In this document: one piece after another, positions 51,303 to 62,928 of the stretch
Numbering within the stretch: the first letter of the stretch is position 1
Layout: every line of letters starts with the position of its first letter
Assembly: GCA_013396915.1 (NCBI GenBank)
Contig: VWZL01004368.1
Location: forward strand, 1,245,066-1,309,065
Direction: 5' to 3'
Source: Stercorarius parasiticus
Taxonomy: Eukaryota > Chordata > Aves > Charadriiformes > Stercorariidae
DNA length: 64,000 nucleotides
Made by a program: the position numbers and the translations under genes
The notes under the pieces: model-generated
What the model saw: the letters and a program-made list of their open reading frames with translations, nothing else
Databases searched by the model: none
What the model was told of the DNA's origin: nothing

Positions 51303-52766
51303 GTAAGACATCTCGTAAAGGAAGAAAAGAAAAAGAAAAAAAACCAAACTAAAAACCAAAGAGAAATATTGATTACCTATGTGGAGTTTAGTTTCAATAT
51401 ATCCCAATGAAATCAATAAAGATCAATACTATCTACATCTGTAATGGCAACAGTACGTGACAATTGTGACAAGGCGAGATGTGAAACACACTGACTTTTC
51501 CCTCCAAGTAGAGATAACCAGCAATTCCTCAGACACTCTGGTGACAGAGAACTGTGTTTATATTTTAGATGCTGACCGCAATAAGTCAACAAACATTAAT
51601 GACCATCTCTTTCCAGGCAAAACAAACCATTTTTGTAACAGATTTTGTTTCTCCCAAAGTTTCTAAAGGCAGTAATTGTAAATGTATGAGTTTAATCTCA
51701 TCTTGTGGAATTTGTGCTGAAGTTCACTTTGTACATCCAGCCAAACTAAAGATTTTCCTGCCCAGTGACCTGAAAACATTTGATTCTCCCAAAGATGCTA
51801 ACATCTTCCTTTATAAACCAGAGCATAGACCACCGAAGCAAGACAGTTGAAGACTTCCTGATAAGAAATACAGGGTTACACATTTTATTTCATATAAAGT
51901 ATGAACTAAATCATAAATTCTCCATAATACAGTTTTTTCTTCCCAAGCACAGTTTATGTGTTGGTCGTTTGTTTTGTTTTTCTTTCCTCTCATGCTTGTC
52001 CTTTCCTTAGTTCTTTGCCATGCTTGAAACAGTTTTTCTGGCTTTGTAAACACATTGTCTTTTCAGAAACTTGTAGAAATGTAAGATTACTGCACTGCCT
52101 CAGAAAGGCATTCAGGGAGCTCACTCAGACTGTCATTTCCAACAGCGGTCAAAAGCAAATGCCCAGGCAGGAACGTAAGTGATCCCCAAGCATACCCCAC
52201 CTTTTTCCGCAGCCTCCAGCCACTTGACAAAATGACTGAGCCACATGCGGTGGTGGCGGATCCTGTATGTGCTATTACGTCCATCTCCTAAAATCCCTCT
52301 GCAATTCTTTACAGTTTCCCCTCACTATCCCAAATAAGCTAACACCATCAGCAAACCTTGCCTCTCAGATGCTCTCTGATGAAATATATGTTCACCTGAA
52401 TGAGCAGTTCTCACATCAGGTTAATCAATTTTTGTAACATCAGCTACAACGACATCACGATAACACGAAATGAAGGAACACCCTCTTTACAAGGGTTGGT
52501 TGGGTTTTTTCCACTTTTTAGTGAAAACTCTCCAAAATGGAATGCAGGCGTAAGTCTCCAGGTTGTGAGGTTTCTACAAGTTTCAGGACGAATAGGTAGT
52601 GGAAATAGACACTAGTAATGAAAGAATGCCTAGAAAAAAAAGACAAGGAAAACTCAGCCTTAATCTGTTTTGTCTCATAGACATTCCACCTGCTAGCAAC
52701 ATGCACATTTACAGTTCTGGTCTAGCACCATGCTTTATGAATCCTTTCCACCCAGAGAGAGAAGAC
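51303..52766. other. Noncoding DNA, nothing recognised
   Basis: Overlapping open frames of 70-93 codons on both strands at 51,457-52,053 carry no motif. No repeat family was recognised. Confidence 0.5.
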
Positions 52767-52802
52767 AGAAGGAGGGGGAAAAAAAAAAAGGAGGGGGGGG
52801 AA
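52767..52802 (+). repeat. Pure purine tract
   Basis: Blocks of G (5 and 8) and A (about 11) with no pyrimidine. Such tracts can form triplex DNA and are length-unstable. Confidence 0.85.
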
Positions 52803-55540
52803 CAACTGGGAAAATCAGATGTGGAATAGGGAGAGTGATCAGAACTGAAGACATTCCAGTGAGACTATGATAAAGGATGCAAGCAGAGGCAGAAGGAACA
52901 ATGTATTTTTGATAGGAAGATGTAGATAGCATAAGACAGAAAACAAATGGACAAGAGATAAAGCTTAATTATTTTCTTTGCTTATGGAACAAACTGTTTT
53001 AAATTCCAGATCTAATTGAACATTCCTATATTAGGGAAAAAAAAGATGTTTTATACACTAGTCTATAAAGCAGCCAAAGGTAATGGCAATATTTCAGTAA
53101 TGGATGAATTTTGTGTGCAAGTATGTGAGAAAGGTACGTAACAGAGCTTACAAAGCACGTTTTTATTCTTCTGTAAAAAAACATGTCTCAGAGAAAACCC
53201 CATTGCAGTGAAAAAGGAAGAAGAATGATCGATCTGTTGGTATTTTCCTATGTACAGAGACTTTATTGGCTGGATATTAGATATTGAGAGAGGGGAAGAT
53301 CTTTGTCTACACTGAGCTCTGCTCAAAACTACACCTCCCGAGGTTGGATGGACAATTTGGAGAATGCTCTTCATCTTATCCCATCACGGGCATCCTGGCA
53401 GTCTCCATCAGCAACTTAAACAAAGCATCCAGTGGCATGCCTGATGCTATAGGAGACCCTTTCCCAGCCAGATGATCTTCACCTTCCCAGAAAGATATGG
53501 AGGAGCTCTTGTGTTTCCAGTGGAGACAGAAGGGCTCCAAGCAAATGTTGCGCAGGAGCACAGCAACACATGGGAATCAAGAAGTAAGACTGACTGGGGG
53601 TGTCAGGTGGCAGAAACCTGTATTCATGTCTGGCAAGTTTCTTTCATCTCTTATATTTTAATATACCAAGGCTCTCAAAACATTTTAAAAGTAAAATAAG
53701 CAAGTTAACTTTTTTAAAATATGAAAATTACTACAATACAAAGAACATTATCTTCAAACTTGTAGCAACCCTATGGGACATGTCTTGTTTTCCATTGCTG
53801 GTAAGCCCTCACCTGACCTTTTCAAGATCTTGTGTACAACCTGCACAATGGATCATTCTACAAGAAAGTAAGTACTATGTCATTGGCACAGCTCAGGAAA
53901 ACAAAGTTAATTAGGCAGTTGTGTTGCTGCTTGCAGGACTGCCTCCCTCTTGGACCTACCCATATGCTACTGAATACAGCTTACTACAGCTGCATCATGT
54001 GTATGTGCCCATAAATATGCAGAAATTGTTAGAGAAATGCGAACAAGTAAATGCCAAATACCCAGCTGGTGTTCTGTAGCCTAACTCTTAAATTCATGGA
54101 AAGCTCCCTGATTTCAAAAAAGCTGAAAGCTCCTTAAGGTAAGGGACCTTAAAGATTAGAGCCCTGAAGGAAGGCAACAAGAAATGTGAGAATAGTTATA
54201 AAGGTGCAGAAAGCAACCACATGGTAAGACGGGAGGAGCATTACAAAGTGAAAGGCTGTGAGCAATATCTGACCAGATTTTGTGTGTTCATCTCAACAGC
54301 TCTTTGAATTAAGGAAAGTAAAAACCAGTGCAAGCTTCAGGGTGGAGGGGAGGGGAGAAGGCTGCTGCTGAGCAGGTACTCTTGCACCAACTGGAAATTT
54401 CTCTATTCGATACAGAGACAGAATTCGTCACCTCGTCCCCTTGTTGGCAACTGTTCTGAACAAGATGCGCAGCCGCTACCACGGAAGACAGAAATGACTT
54501 AAAGCTCTCGAGATCAACAACTCAGTACTTGTATGGTATTTACAGGGGAATGCTGCCAAGACATTGACCTCCAACAAAGCTGAGAGTGTGTGAATCGGTG
54601 ATGTTCAGCCTAATCCCGTCGTAAAATGTGATGGTGAGTCACCAGGCACAAATAATTTCCTGCTCATTTTGCAAACAAGGAGGAGGCAGGAAAAGGGTGA
54701 ATGAATGAATAAGTGGTTTGTATATTTCTTTTCTCTGAAATGCTGGCTCTGAAGAGGATACAGAGGGAAGGCAGGAGTGGTACGAGCACAGCAGTTGCTC
54801 ATGGATATCACATGTAGAAAAGGGTAAAGGAAAGGGTCACAAAGAAAAGGAATAAAACTTACAACGCAGCTCAAGGCAGGAAGAATAATGCCCTCTTAAG
54901 AGAGACTTATTTTCAGACATATTTTCAGCTTAAGCATTGCTCGTTATTCTTAGGCCTGAACAAGTAACGTCTGTCTGCTCTATTATAGAGTTTTTATGAT
55001 CTTTCTTGCCTAAAAGATAAGTACTCTCTCAAGTGTAGCTCTGAAGTGAGCACTGAAAAAACATCTGTCTTCTTCAATTATTACAACTCTTCTGGGTTTC
55101 CAGTATTTAAATGACCCTGCATATCATAAAAAGCTTTATGAAGTTACGGCTGGACAGACAACTCCAGTTGTACAAACCCCATTAATCAACAATTTAAAAA
55201 ATGTCATCTGTGTTTCCTAAAGGCAAAGAATCAATGAGATCTATAAAATCCTTTAAACTTCAATTTTAAGATATGAAAAGGACCTACCAGGTATCCACGT
55301 ACAAAGACACCTTCAATAACATGTGAGAAAGTGAGTATTTTAAAGGCTGATTTTTTCCCTATGAATAGTTACAGGTGCCAGGTAGAGAGCTGTAGCTGTA
55401 CAATTTTCTCTGAAATCTGCTAACATCTCACAGGTAACTTACATATTTTTTAGTTCGTTGCTTGGCTAGACATACCTAAATTAATTCTGGACATCTCACG
55501 TCCTTGGAGTCATCTGTTTATACCAGGAGAATGTCAGGAT
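52803..55540. other. Noncoding DNA, nothing recognised
   Basis: Open frames up to 104 codons (53,600-53,914, +; 53,063-53,374, -) overlap on opposite strands and show no motif. A small imperfect hairpin around TTAAGGT/ACCTTAA lies at about 54,134-54,152. Confidence 0.5.
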
Positions 55541-55580
55541 ATGCTGACAAATATGAGATATGCTGAGAAAGCTGAGATAC
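55541..55580. repeat. 19-bp tandem repeat, about two copies
   Basis: Unit ATGCTGACAAATATGAGAT at 55,541-55,559, then ATGCTGAGAAAGCTGAGAT at 55,560-55,578, then the start of a third (ACGCT). Three mismatches separate the two full units. Confidence 0.8.
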
Positions 55581-57850
55581 GCTTTCAAAGACGGCAGTGT
55601 CAGCAGATGTCGTCATGATTATGGTACCAGACTGACTTCCCAGAGGAAGATGATCCATTCCTTGCTTCAACATACCATTCCTGCAAGGCTTTGAGAAAGT
55701 TCTGTAGTACTTCATACTCCACCTTTGAAGAGGATTCAGGTGTGTGAAAGCCTATCAGGTTACAGGAATTATTATCAAGAACCCAATTTAATCAGGCTAC
55801 ACCTGGATTTGGATTCATCAGATCTCTCAAAAAGGGATTCCCATTTCTTAAACATGTATTTTGGCTTCTGAAAAAGGTGGAAATTTAAATTAAATTTTTT
55901 AAGTGTTTATTATTGCTTCCTGGTGTAAACGTGTTGATCAGTTCTGAAGCACTTAAAGTGTTTTGGCACGTAGCCAAATAATATTAAAAATGAGATTTCA
56001 TTTATATCCTTTTCCAATTGTCAAAATGTAAGTTTTCTATGGTTTATCATTTTCTGGGAATGGCCAGTTTTACTAATCACAGATGTCTACAGAAAGCTCA
56101 TTTGGCTATTTAGAATTCTCTTGTGCTCCATAAAAGGCAATTAAAATAAAACTTCATGTTAAGATGTCTTTATCTCATCAGATGCATGGATGATTCATTT
56201 CTGCTTTATTACTTTGATGTCCAACTGGAATAAGCTAGGTTTAGGATAGCAGAAAGAGCTAAAGGAAATGAACCAAAAAGGATGGGCAAAGGAGAGGAAA
56301 TGAAGGGATTCAACGCTTTAATCTCAGAAATGCAAACGTCTGTTAGAGCTACAGGAAGCCTTCACATATCAAATCACCTTTAACTTTCCGTGGTTTTGTC
56401 AGAAAGCCGCAGGGAGGAAACCTCAGCTTCACAGCCAGAAAGCCAAGAAAACATAAAACTGCTCTGCTCCATTCCAGTGCAGGAACTTATAGTGTCCCCA
56501 GGTGCCTTTCCATAACCATGGAGATTTATGCTGGAGGAGCTGAAGTCACAGTTAGGAATTCAAAGACTAATAGTAAGGGTAAAAATAGCTATTTTGCAAT
56601 CAAAAACAATTTGAGTTTGGGAAAAAGTTTGTTCAGTGAATCTGTGTCTCTGCCTACCAAGGCAGAGAGGTGCTCCAAGGCATGTATATTCTTCCAGATT
56701 TGTGCCAGTATAAGTGATGTGACAATCCAGAATTATTTTCAAAAAATGCTTATTAAAAAAAAACGACATCTCCTGAGTCTCAAAGGAAAATAAAAACATA
56801 AAGGTGTTTCTCATTTGCAAAAAATCCCACATACCATATTTTTTGCTGCATTATCTGACCAGTATTTTTATTATTACTTTGTACTTGTCTACTTGCAAAA
56901 CAGCAATTAAACATGGTGAATCAATTTTTCACCCAGTCTCAAAAACATCTAGAGCCATCAGTAATGTTTGATGTACAGTTATCGGCAGTACACAAAGACA
57001 GGGGGTTCAGCTGTACAACCACAGGATAACAGATGGAGCTTTCTGTATTTTTACTGTTTAATGCTGCATTTCATATCTGTTTTATTTCGAGTCATCTTGC
57101 TTTGTAGAAAGATTTTCTTCTTTTGGCCCTGTCTGTTTTTGCCCAATTTTGTTATGTGTTATACATTATAATTTTCTGCACAGATTTATGCCAGTAGACT
57201 TGTTTCCATGCTGCAATATGAGAATGTTAGTAATAGGAAAAGAATCTAAATTTGTCAGAAGTTTTCCGATTACTCTATTGACAGGCATAAATCAAGCTAC
57301 ACCGCAGTCATCAAAGCTTGTTCTTTGAACTTCTAACCATTCAGTAGTGAGACACCATCAATATCCCATACAACAGAAATTATCTGTTCCCTAGAAGTTA
57401 CAGCCTGAAGTCAGAAAGCAGGGTTTCACTTTATAGAAGATCTATAAATTACATTGCACTTCCTGAAAATCTTCAGGAGTGAATCTCAGGCAGGGAATGA
57501 GGAACAGATATTAACTTCCTTGAAATCCCCTTACCAACTGGTGATAGCACTAGGAATGCAGAGAGCTTCTTCTCCCACTCTGGTACCAATCACCTGGACT
57601 ACACCAAATCATTTTTTAAATTCTTCCATATCTGATTTTCTTGTCATTCTACATGTTACTGAGGCATGGAGTAACCACGAAACTAAATAAAGGACATTGT
57701 CACAACACACTGTGCAGCTTACACATAAAACACAGAACCTCTCAGGATTACTGTCATTAACTGTTACTGTACTGCTCAGAATGGGTACTTTTTTTTTTTT
57801 TTTTTAAATTCAGAAGGAGAGTGGTATGTGGTAAGAGCATAACAGGACTA
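55581..57850. other. Noncoding DNA, nothing recognised
   Basis: AT-rich. Paired opposite-strand open frames at 56,518-56,832 have no motif. A run of about 17 T lies at 57,789-57,805. Confidence 0.5.
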
Positions 57851-57919
57851 CATGTCACTCATGTATGTCACCAGGAATGGCACTCATGTCAGCATTTGGG
57901 AATGTCACTCATTCCCAAA
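57851..57919. repeat. 25-bp-period repeat (three cores) ending in a hairpin
   Basis: The core ATGKCACTCAT recurs at 57,852, 57,877 and 57,902, exactly 25 bases apart. The last core is the loop side of a perfect 10-bp inverted repeat: TTTGGGAATG at 57,895-57,904, loop TCACT, CATTCCCAAA at 57,910-57,919. Confidence 0.8.
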
Positions 57920-58048
57920 CCAAGTCTTCAGATAAGTGCACTAGGAACATAATCTCTTTGTAGGAAAAGAACATATCTTGGACCTTTAAGATGCATTTCA
58001 CTCCAGGTTTACACTGGCCTTTGTGAACATAAACTGTAGTTCTGGAGC
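57920..58048. other. Noncoding DNA leading into a GC-rich block
   Basis: Transition from AT-rich DNA to the GC-rich block of about 58,020-58,360. Nothing else is recognised. Confidence 0.45.
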
Positions 58049-58077
58049 GGCAGCTCGGGGGGTGAGCCCCCGCTGCC
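58049..58077. repeat. GC-rich hairpin with a bulge
   Basis: GGCAGC, a TC bulge and GGGGG pair with CCCCC and GCTGCC across a short loop (GTGAG). Eleven GC-rich pairs make this one of the most stable local structures in the window. Confidence 0.75.
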
Positions 58078-59384
58078 GGCAACAGCAAGGCACCCAACAC
58101 CAAAAAACATCCAAAGAGAGATTTTTTGTTTTGTAGTGCCTTCCCCGGGACCATGCCCTGCCCATGGCCATGCAGGGAGCCCTCACAGCCTTGGTCATCC
58201 CAGATCTGCATGGCATCCCTGGCATCATACCTGGCCACTCTGGCACCTCACGGTCCAGCCCAGGGGACTGCTCAGAAAGTTTTGTCCTTGTCTTTAGGCC
58301 TAGGCACCTAGGGAGAAGAGGAGGAGAGGTGCATGAAGTGACAGGATGTGGCTAGGGGGACATGTGGACCCAGAAGCTAACTACTTCTCCCAGATCCTAC
58401 AGCATAAGGCTATGTTTGTTTTCCTAACGAATACTCATGGTTGACAGCCTTTGAAAGAAAACCGGATAAGTCGCCTCACGAGGGAAGCGGAAGCAGCCAC
58501 AGAAGAAGCCCAAGGAGGGGACTGCTTGAGCAATGGCCACATGGTGCCCTCATGACACAGGAAAGGCCAGCTGGCCACACAGATGGGATATTACCACAAA
58601 ATACATTTACTAGAGCACACTGAGTCTATCATGGGAAAAACAGAACCAATAGGCTGCAATCAAAAAGCAGCCAATTAGAAATAACTCAGAAGATATATCA
58701 CTCTTAAAGACATAAGCAAGATCAGCAAAGCCGGTTTAAAAATATTTGCAAAGCAGAGGGAGAAAAGCAGGCGATGCTTATTGAAATAAAGGGTGCTCTC
58801 TCCCTTCTGACACAAGCTACAACAGGTAAGAGCCCTAAAAGCATTTTCCAATAAACTAGCCATTGCCCAGAGACTTACTCATGTGCTAGAAAATGCTGCC
58901 ACTTAACAGAGAGCAGACGGGTCGGAACTGGCACGATTTCCTTACGGTGACATTTCAGCTGTCAGTTTACGGCAACTGAAGCATAACACATGCACAGAGC
59001 ACTGCTGCGGAGCGGGCACCCACCTGCTATGACAATAAGGTGACCCTTACGTTAGGTGTCCTTTCTGAAGAAACGGTACACACATTCCCCATTTCCTCAC
59101 AAAACAAACTGTTTTGGTTTTTTTTTTTTATAACATCACCTGTCAAACGCAATGCTGCAATCTATTTTGAAAGCCTAGTTTTACTTTACTTGATTTCATG
59201 TTAGATGTTCAAATCATGCCAAAACTCATGTTTGCTTGTTTTATACTACCAGACCAGCTCAGTCCATCAAATGGTTTAAGCCATGCCCCCTCCTGCTTCG
59301 GTAATTGTGGAAGGCTGCTAACTGCTTCTTCCACCCAAAGTGCAGCAGGGATAGAAGAGAAGAGTAAGGGAGACATAAGTCAAC
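58078..59384. other. GC-rich block (to about 58,360), then AT-rich DNA
   Basis: 58,138-58,360 is GC-rich and open in two plus frames and two minus frames. A T-rich tract ending in TTTTGTAG at 58,136 could be an acceptor, but no good donor pairs with it in an open frame. No protein is recognised. The rest is unremarkable. Confidence 0.45.
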
Positions 59385-59387
59385 AAC

Positions 59388-59484
59388 AAAAAAAAAAAAC
59401 ACAACAAAAAAACCCAAATACACACCCACACAAAAAAAAGAAACCCAAACACCCACTCCCCCCAAAAAAATCCCAAAACCCCAT
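59388..59484 (+). repeat. A/C-only low-complexity tract
   Basis: Nearly 100 bases made almost entirely of A and C on this strand, mixing A runs, CCCA, CACA and CCCCCC. There are scattered T and one G, and no fixed period. Confidence 0.8.
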
Positions 59485-62400
59485 GTCCTAGCAATTCCCA
59501 GCAGAAACATCTTTATAATGACATTTTCTTTTCCTGATGTAGTTATTTGTCTGCTAGAAACTTGGTGAAGACTCCGATATTTGTAATTCACATAAGCTAC
59601 AACCAAGTACATCAACATAACAAGGTCCAGGACAGGAAGCACATGACTGAGTATGCTAAGGCTAAGAGGAAATTTTTGAACATTTACATTCTTCACTGGA
59701 AAGCATTCCTGTACTCAGATTTGCATGAAGAATGTTTCTTAAAAGATCAAGTACGTAGGCTCGCAGAGCAGGGAAGAGCGAGACCCACCACACAAAGCCC
59801 AGAACAAGGACTTCACTGAAGCGGGGTGTCCCAACCAGCACCCGGCACCCCACTGCGCAGATGGAGGGGAGGAGGCGGCAGAGGGAGAAAGTGCATCCAT
59901 CTTCTCTTTTATCAAGACAAAACATAGACTTTTCATTTTTTTGTTTCCTTACTGGAACAAAACCACAATTTTGAAAGTGCTTTCTTAAAAGCCATCTTTT
60001 TGGTTTTCAACCAGCGCTAGCAATAATCCCTTGCAACATTTATATCACGTACCAGCTCCAAGCCTTTGAAAGCTGTACATCACATCAGACATTTGCATTT
60101 AAATGGCAAATAGCTGATTCATTGCTGATCCACCATGCTTGCTGTTCACATCCTCTCTTAATGGTAGCCCAACCCTTTCACTTCTTCCCTGCACTTTCTT
60201 AAATAAGCTTAAATTAATTGTCCATTAAATACAGTAAGTGTTGAAGATAATACTGCAGCATATTTCAATCACTGCCATAAATCAAAGGAAAGAGAGATGC
60301 TTGTTCCATCTTCTTAAAGGATTTCTTCTATGGCTGTGTTATCATTTTACTTCTACAATTAGCCTACCAATTAATTTTCAAGTTTACATATGCTTGATAA
60401 CTAATCAAACACTAACAAAAAAAAGACTAAATACATATGTTATTCCTGAACCAGTATAAATTAAAACTTCAGTTTCCAATTCTCAAAACACATAGGCAGA
60501 ATAAAATTAATTTTCCTTTAGAATGGCTTCAAACAACCCACTAATTATATATATACTTAAAAAAATTATAAATGTTGCCTGTACCATTGTGAATTTTAAA
60601 GAAAACTTTATTCTCTTTAGAAGTGCTTTCCACGTAGAGAGAATACCTCAAAACTCAGCACTAGGAAAATGCTGTAAGAATCAAAAGATAAAATTGCCGA
60701 ACATGGCGGGGGGAGGAATTAATTTAAATATTAATTTAAAACCAAATTACCAATGGTGGAAAAAAGAAAACTATGAAGCACAATTCACTATTTTTTTTGT
60801 TTTACCTGCCTTAAAAGTTATGATAAGCCAGATTTGAGATTTCAAACAATTTTATAACCCAAATCACGTAATTAACCCACGTAGAAAAGAGACCAGGATA
60901 AACTCCATTGTGTGGATCTGAAATGGGACTTCTGGTTTAATTTCCTCTGAGCAGCCACCACTTCGTGCTTGTCAAAACTAGTGCATGTTGCTTCATTACC
61001 TAAGTAGGCAGTAAGTAGGGACCAATAGGGAATTTGCATTAAAACCACACCACTGATCAGAAACAAACACTAATGCGTATGCAGCTGGTGATAGATAAAA
61101 GGACTGAAACATTGAAGCAGAATAAAATTATTTTTTTCAGTACAAGACAAACGCTAAAGCCATGCAAGAAGTAATAGATGTTCTTCTGTTCTTTAAAGAA
61201 ACTGATTTACATAGAATCAAATTAACTTTATTAGTTATTTTCTTATAGTTAGGTTTGAAGAGGAGCTAGGTGCCTGGCACTGTGTTCATTGCCTTCTAAC
61301 TATAAACCACTTCTCTGTGCAGAGGAACAAAACAGGAAGTACCATGCCACAAATCCCGCTGCATGACTTTTTTTGTGGGACATGGAAAGGCATGGAACCA
61401 AAACCAGACCTCCTAATGACAGAAATAATATCCAAGAGTCATTAGCAACTCAAGTTTTGTTTTACTGAGATCAAAATTCATACAAATTCAAACATATAAC
61501 CTGGATAAGGGCATTTTCTAGCTTTTTACCTATTACTAGATTTTATCAATGTAGAATAATGTAAACAAAGAATCTGCCTACTATCAATGAAGCACAGCAT
61601 CTAAAAATTACTATTTGTCAATCCACCTAAGCAGCTAGATTTTTAAGATAGCTGGGCTCCTTAGAGCTGCCTTGATTCTAGTTGCTAGCTACTAAATAAA
61701 TTTTAAAATATAACCAATTCTTTTAAGCCTTTTGCAAAGACAAAATATTGTTCCTTGAGGGGAAAAAAAAAAAGATAATTTATATCAAAGAGTGAGGCCC
61801 AAGCAAGTCATTCCCAAGGCTACTGGCTTTGAACGCTCCCACAGGGAAATAGTATCAAACATCGGTCGCGTGTAGATGAGTTTGCCCCATCCTTTGAACT
61901 TGTTTTATCTTAACTTTGTTAACTTTATTATTTCTTTTCAGCTTTGTCAACCTGCTATAATTGCTGTTTCATGAAATTCATAACATTGCAACTAAAGCTC
62001 AACTTGACACTTTATTAATCAGAGCAAAGCACTCTTCTGTAATTCTCCACAATGCTCATGTTTGTGACTCAACGATCTGTTTCCTCTCTGAAAAATAAAG
62101 AACACTAGGCTTCTTTTGGTGTACAGGACTTCTAGAAGCTTTACAGTTTAAATTTCATAGAGAATAGGTTTCACTGAATACATGGGGTAAATTATTGGAA
62201 AATAAGTTATTCCTAATTGTCCTGGCGCATGAACAATTGCCATTCTTCTACCATTCAGGACACATTAAGATTTATGAACCATCTTCGTCTGAACTGCAAT
62301 TTGGAAGAAAGGACTCATAATTATCAAGCCTTTCAAAGTAGTTGTATGTATTCAAGCAGAGTAAAGGCTAAACACTAAACATTATTACTATAGTAGTTTA

Positions 62401-62910
62401 CTATAGCAAGGAGATGGAAAATATGCCACGTGTTAACAAAGTCTAATACTTAACATTCTTTTAAAAATAAATGTTATTTTAAACACAGAAGAGCCTCTTA
62501 AAAGTAGTTATGTGGGAATAAGAAAGCACTGCTGCTTTGGGCAAATTGATAGAAACGCCACAAGTAATACTCTTTCTTGTTTTTCTTTTCCTCTCATTAG
62601 AATAATTTTACCACCATCTGATGGTCCTTAGTACTTTAATTCTCCCTCAGGTGGGCACATCCACCATACCACAGTAACCAAAGAACCTTCCACAAAAGAA
62701 ATTTTAATTTTTCTCATAAATTTTAATTGCCATATATTAAAACAAAACAAAAATCAATCAAAACTTTTTGACATTGAATAGCTTTAGAGATCAACGACAA
62801 AATATTTTATTCTCTACTGAACTCATTAGTTTCAAAATTAAGTCAGATCAGTAATGACCCAAGGCTAGATGAAATAAGCATCACAATTTTTAAATTACTG
62901 TTCACAGAGG
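59485..62910. other. Noncoding DNA with small repeats
   Basis: A GC-richer stretch lies at about 59,760-59,890. A 12-bp tandem pair, ATTAATTTAAAT/ATTAATTTAAAA, lies at 60,718-60,741. TTATAGTTAG (61,243) and CTAACTATAA (61,296) form a 10-bp stem with a 43-base loop. CTATAGTA and TACTATAG (62,388-62,406) form a tight hairpin. No gene is recognised. Confidence 0.5.
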
Positions 62911-62928
62911 AAAAAAAAAAAAAAAAAA
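62911..62928 (+). repeat. Poly-A run of 18
   Basis: A homopolymer. The sequence to its left shows no retrogene or SINE body, so it is not called a retroposed tail. Confidence 0.8.
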
